This document shows positions 13,194-13,280 of a stretch of DNA of 13,280 nucleotides, one piece after another. A program made the translations under genes and the position numbers. How positions within the stretch are numbered: the first letter of the stretch is position 1; the number at the start of each line of letters is the position of its first letter. Under the pieces are notes generated by a model. The model was not told where the DNA came from. It searched no databases and saw only the letters and a program-made list of their open reading frames with translations. This DNA comes from CAZVWV01 sp964631745. GTDB taxonomy: Bacteria > Bdellovibrionota_C > UBA2361 > JBGSMV01. The stretch is from the NCBI GenBank assembly GCA_964631745.1, contig CAZVWV010000114.1, positions 1-13,280 of the forward strand, read 5' to 3'.

Positions 13194-13280
13194 AGCTTTC
13201 CCCGCCCCCAAATATTTTTCACCAAGCCCAAAGAAACAACGGCAAAACCACGCAACTTTTTCCAAAAATTCACGATAAGG

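Overview
The window looks like chromosomal DNA of a Gram-negative bacterium of moderate GC (judged by eye, about half G+C). Three predicted lipoproteins, a cell-wall recycling kinase and bacterial-type tRNAs, promoters and Shine-Dalgarno sites support this. The CACGGAG-type intergenic palindromes and the TPR-lipoprotein pair fit a deltaproteobacterial-grade lineage, but that placement is weak. No rRNA, CRISPR array, phage gene or transposase gene is visible.

Layout. Positions 1-315 are repeat DNA: a CACGGAG-type palindrome and a complete 154-bp MITE-like element with 8-bp target duplications. Next comes an acetyl-CoA hydrolase/CoA-transferase gene (500-1792, +). Two divergent tRNA genes follow, Glu(CTC) on the minus strand and Gln(CTG) on the plus strand, driven by exactly mirror-symmetric back-to-back promoters. 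A translationally coupled pair of lipoprotein genes (TPR protein, then a LolB/DUF4292-like protein, 2324-4950, +) converges on a minus-strand block. That block reads, in transcription order: trmB (9342-8629), a 62-aa protein behind a structured leader with its own -10 box, a membrane-anchored protein of unknown function, an ABC ATPase starting at TTG, and a large ABC permease ending at 4980. The last three overlap each other and form one operon. Divergent from trmB is anmK, followed by a small glycine-zipper lipoprotein gene.

From about 11100 to the end the DNA looks accessory. It holds a 24-bp repeat, a second MITE of the same family (250 bp, 8-bp duplications), a GNAT acetyltransferase, a HAD hydrolase, and a nucleotide-kinase-like gene that stops after about 100 codons exactly at a second copy of the 24-bp repeat.

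How the genes work together. The tRNAs, trmB and anmK are housekeeping functions (translation, tRNA modification, peptidoglycan recycling). The lipoprotein pair and the three-gene ABC cluster are probably envelope-related, but neither substrate nor partner can be read from sequence. The strongest new observation is the MITE family: two copies of different length share terminal repeats beginning GTA, and both have perfect 8-bp direct repeats. In the second copy the duplicated target includes the TTGACG that serves as a plausible -35 box for the acetyltransferase gene.
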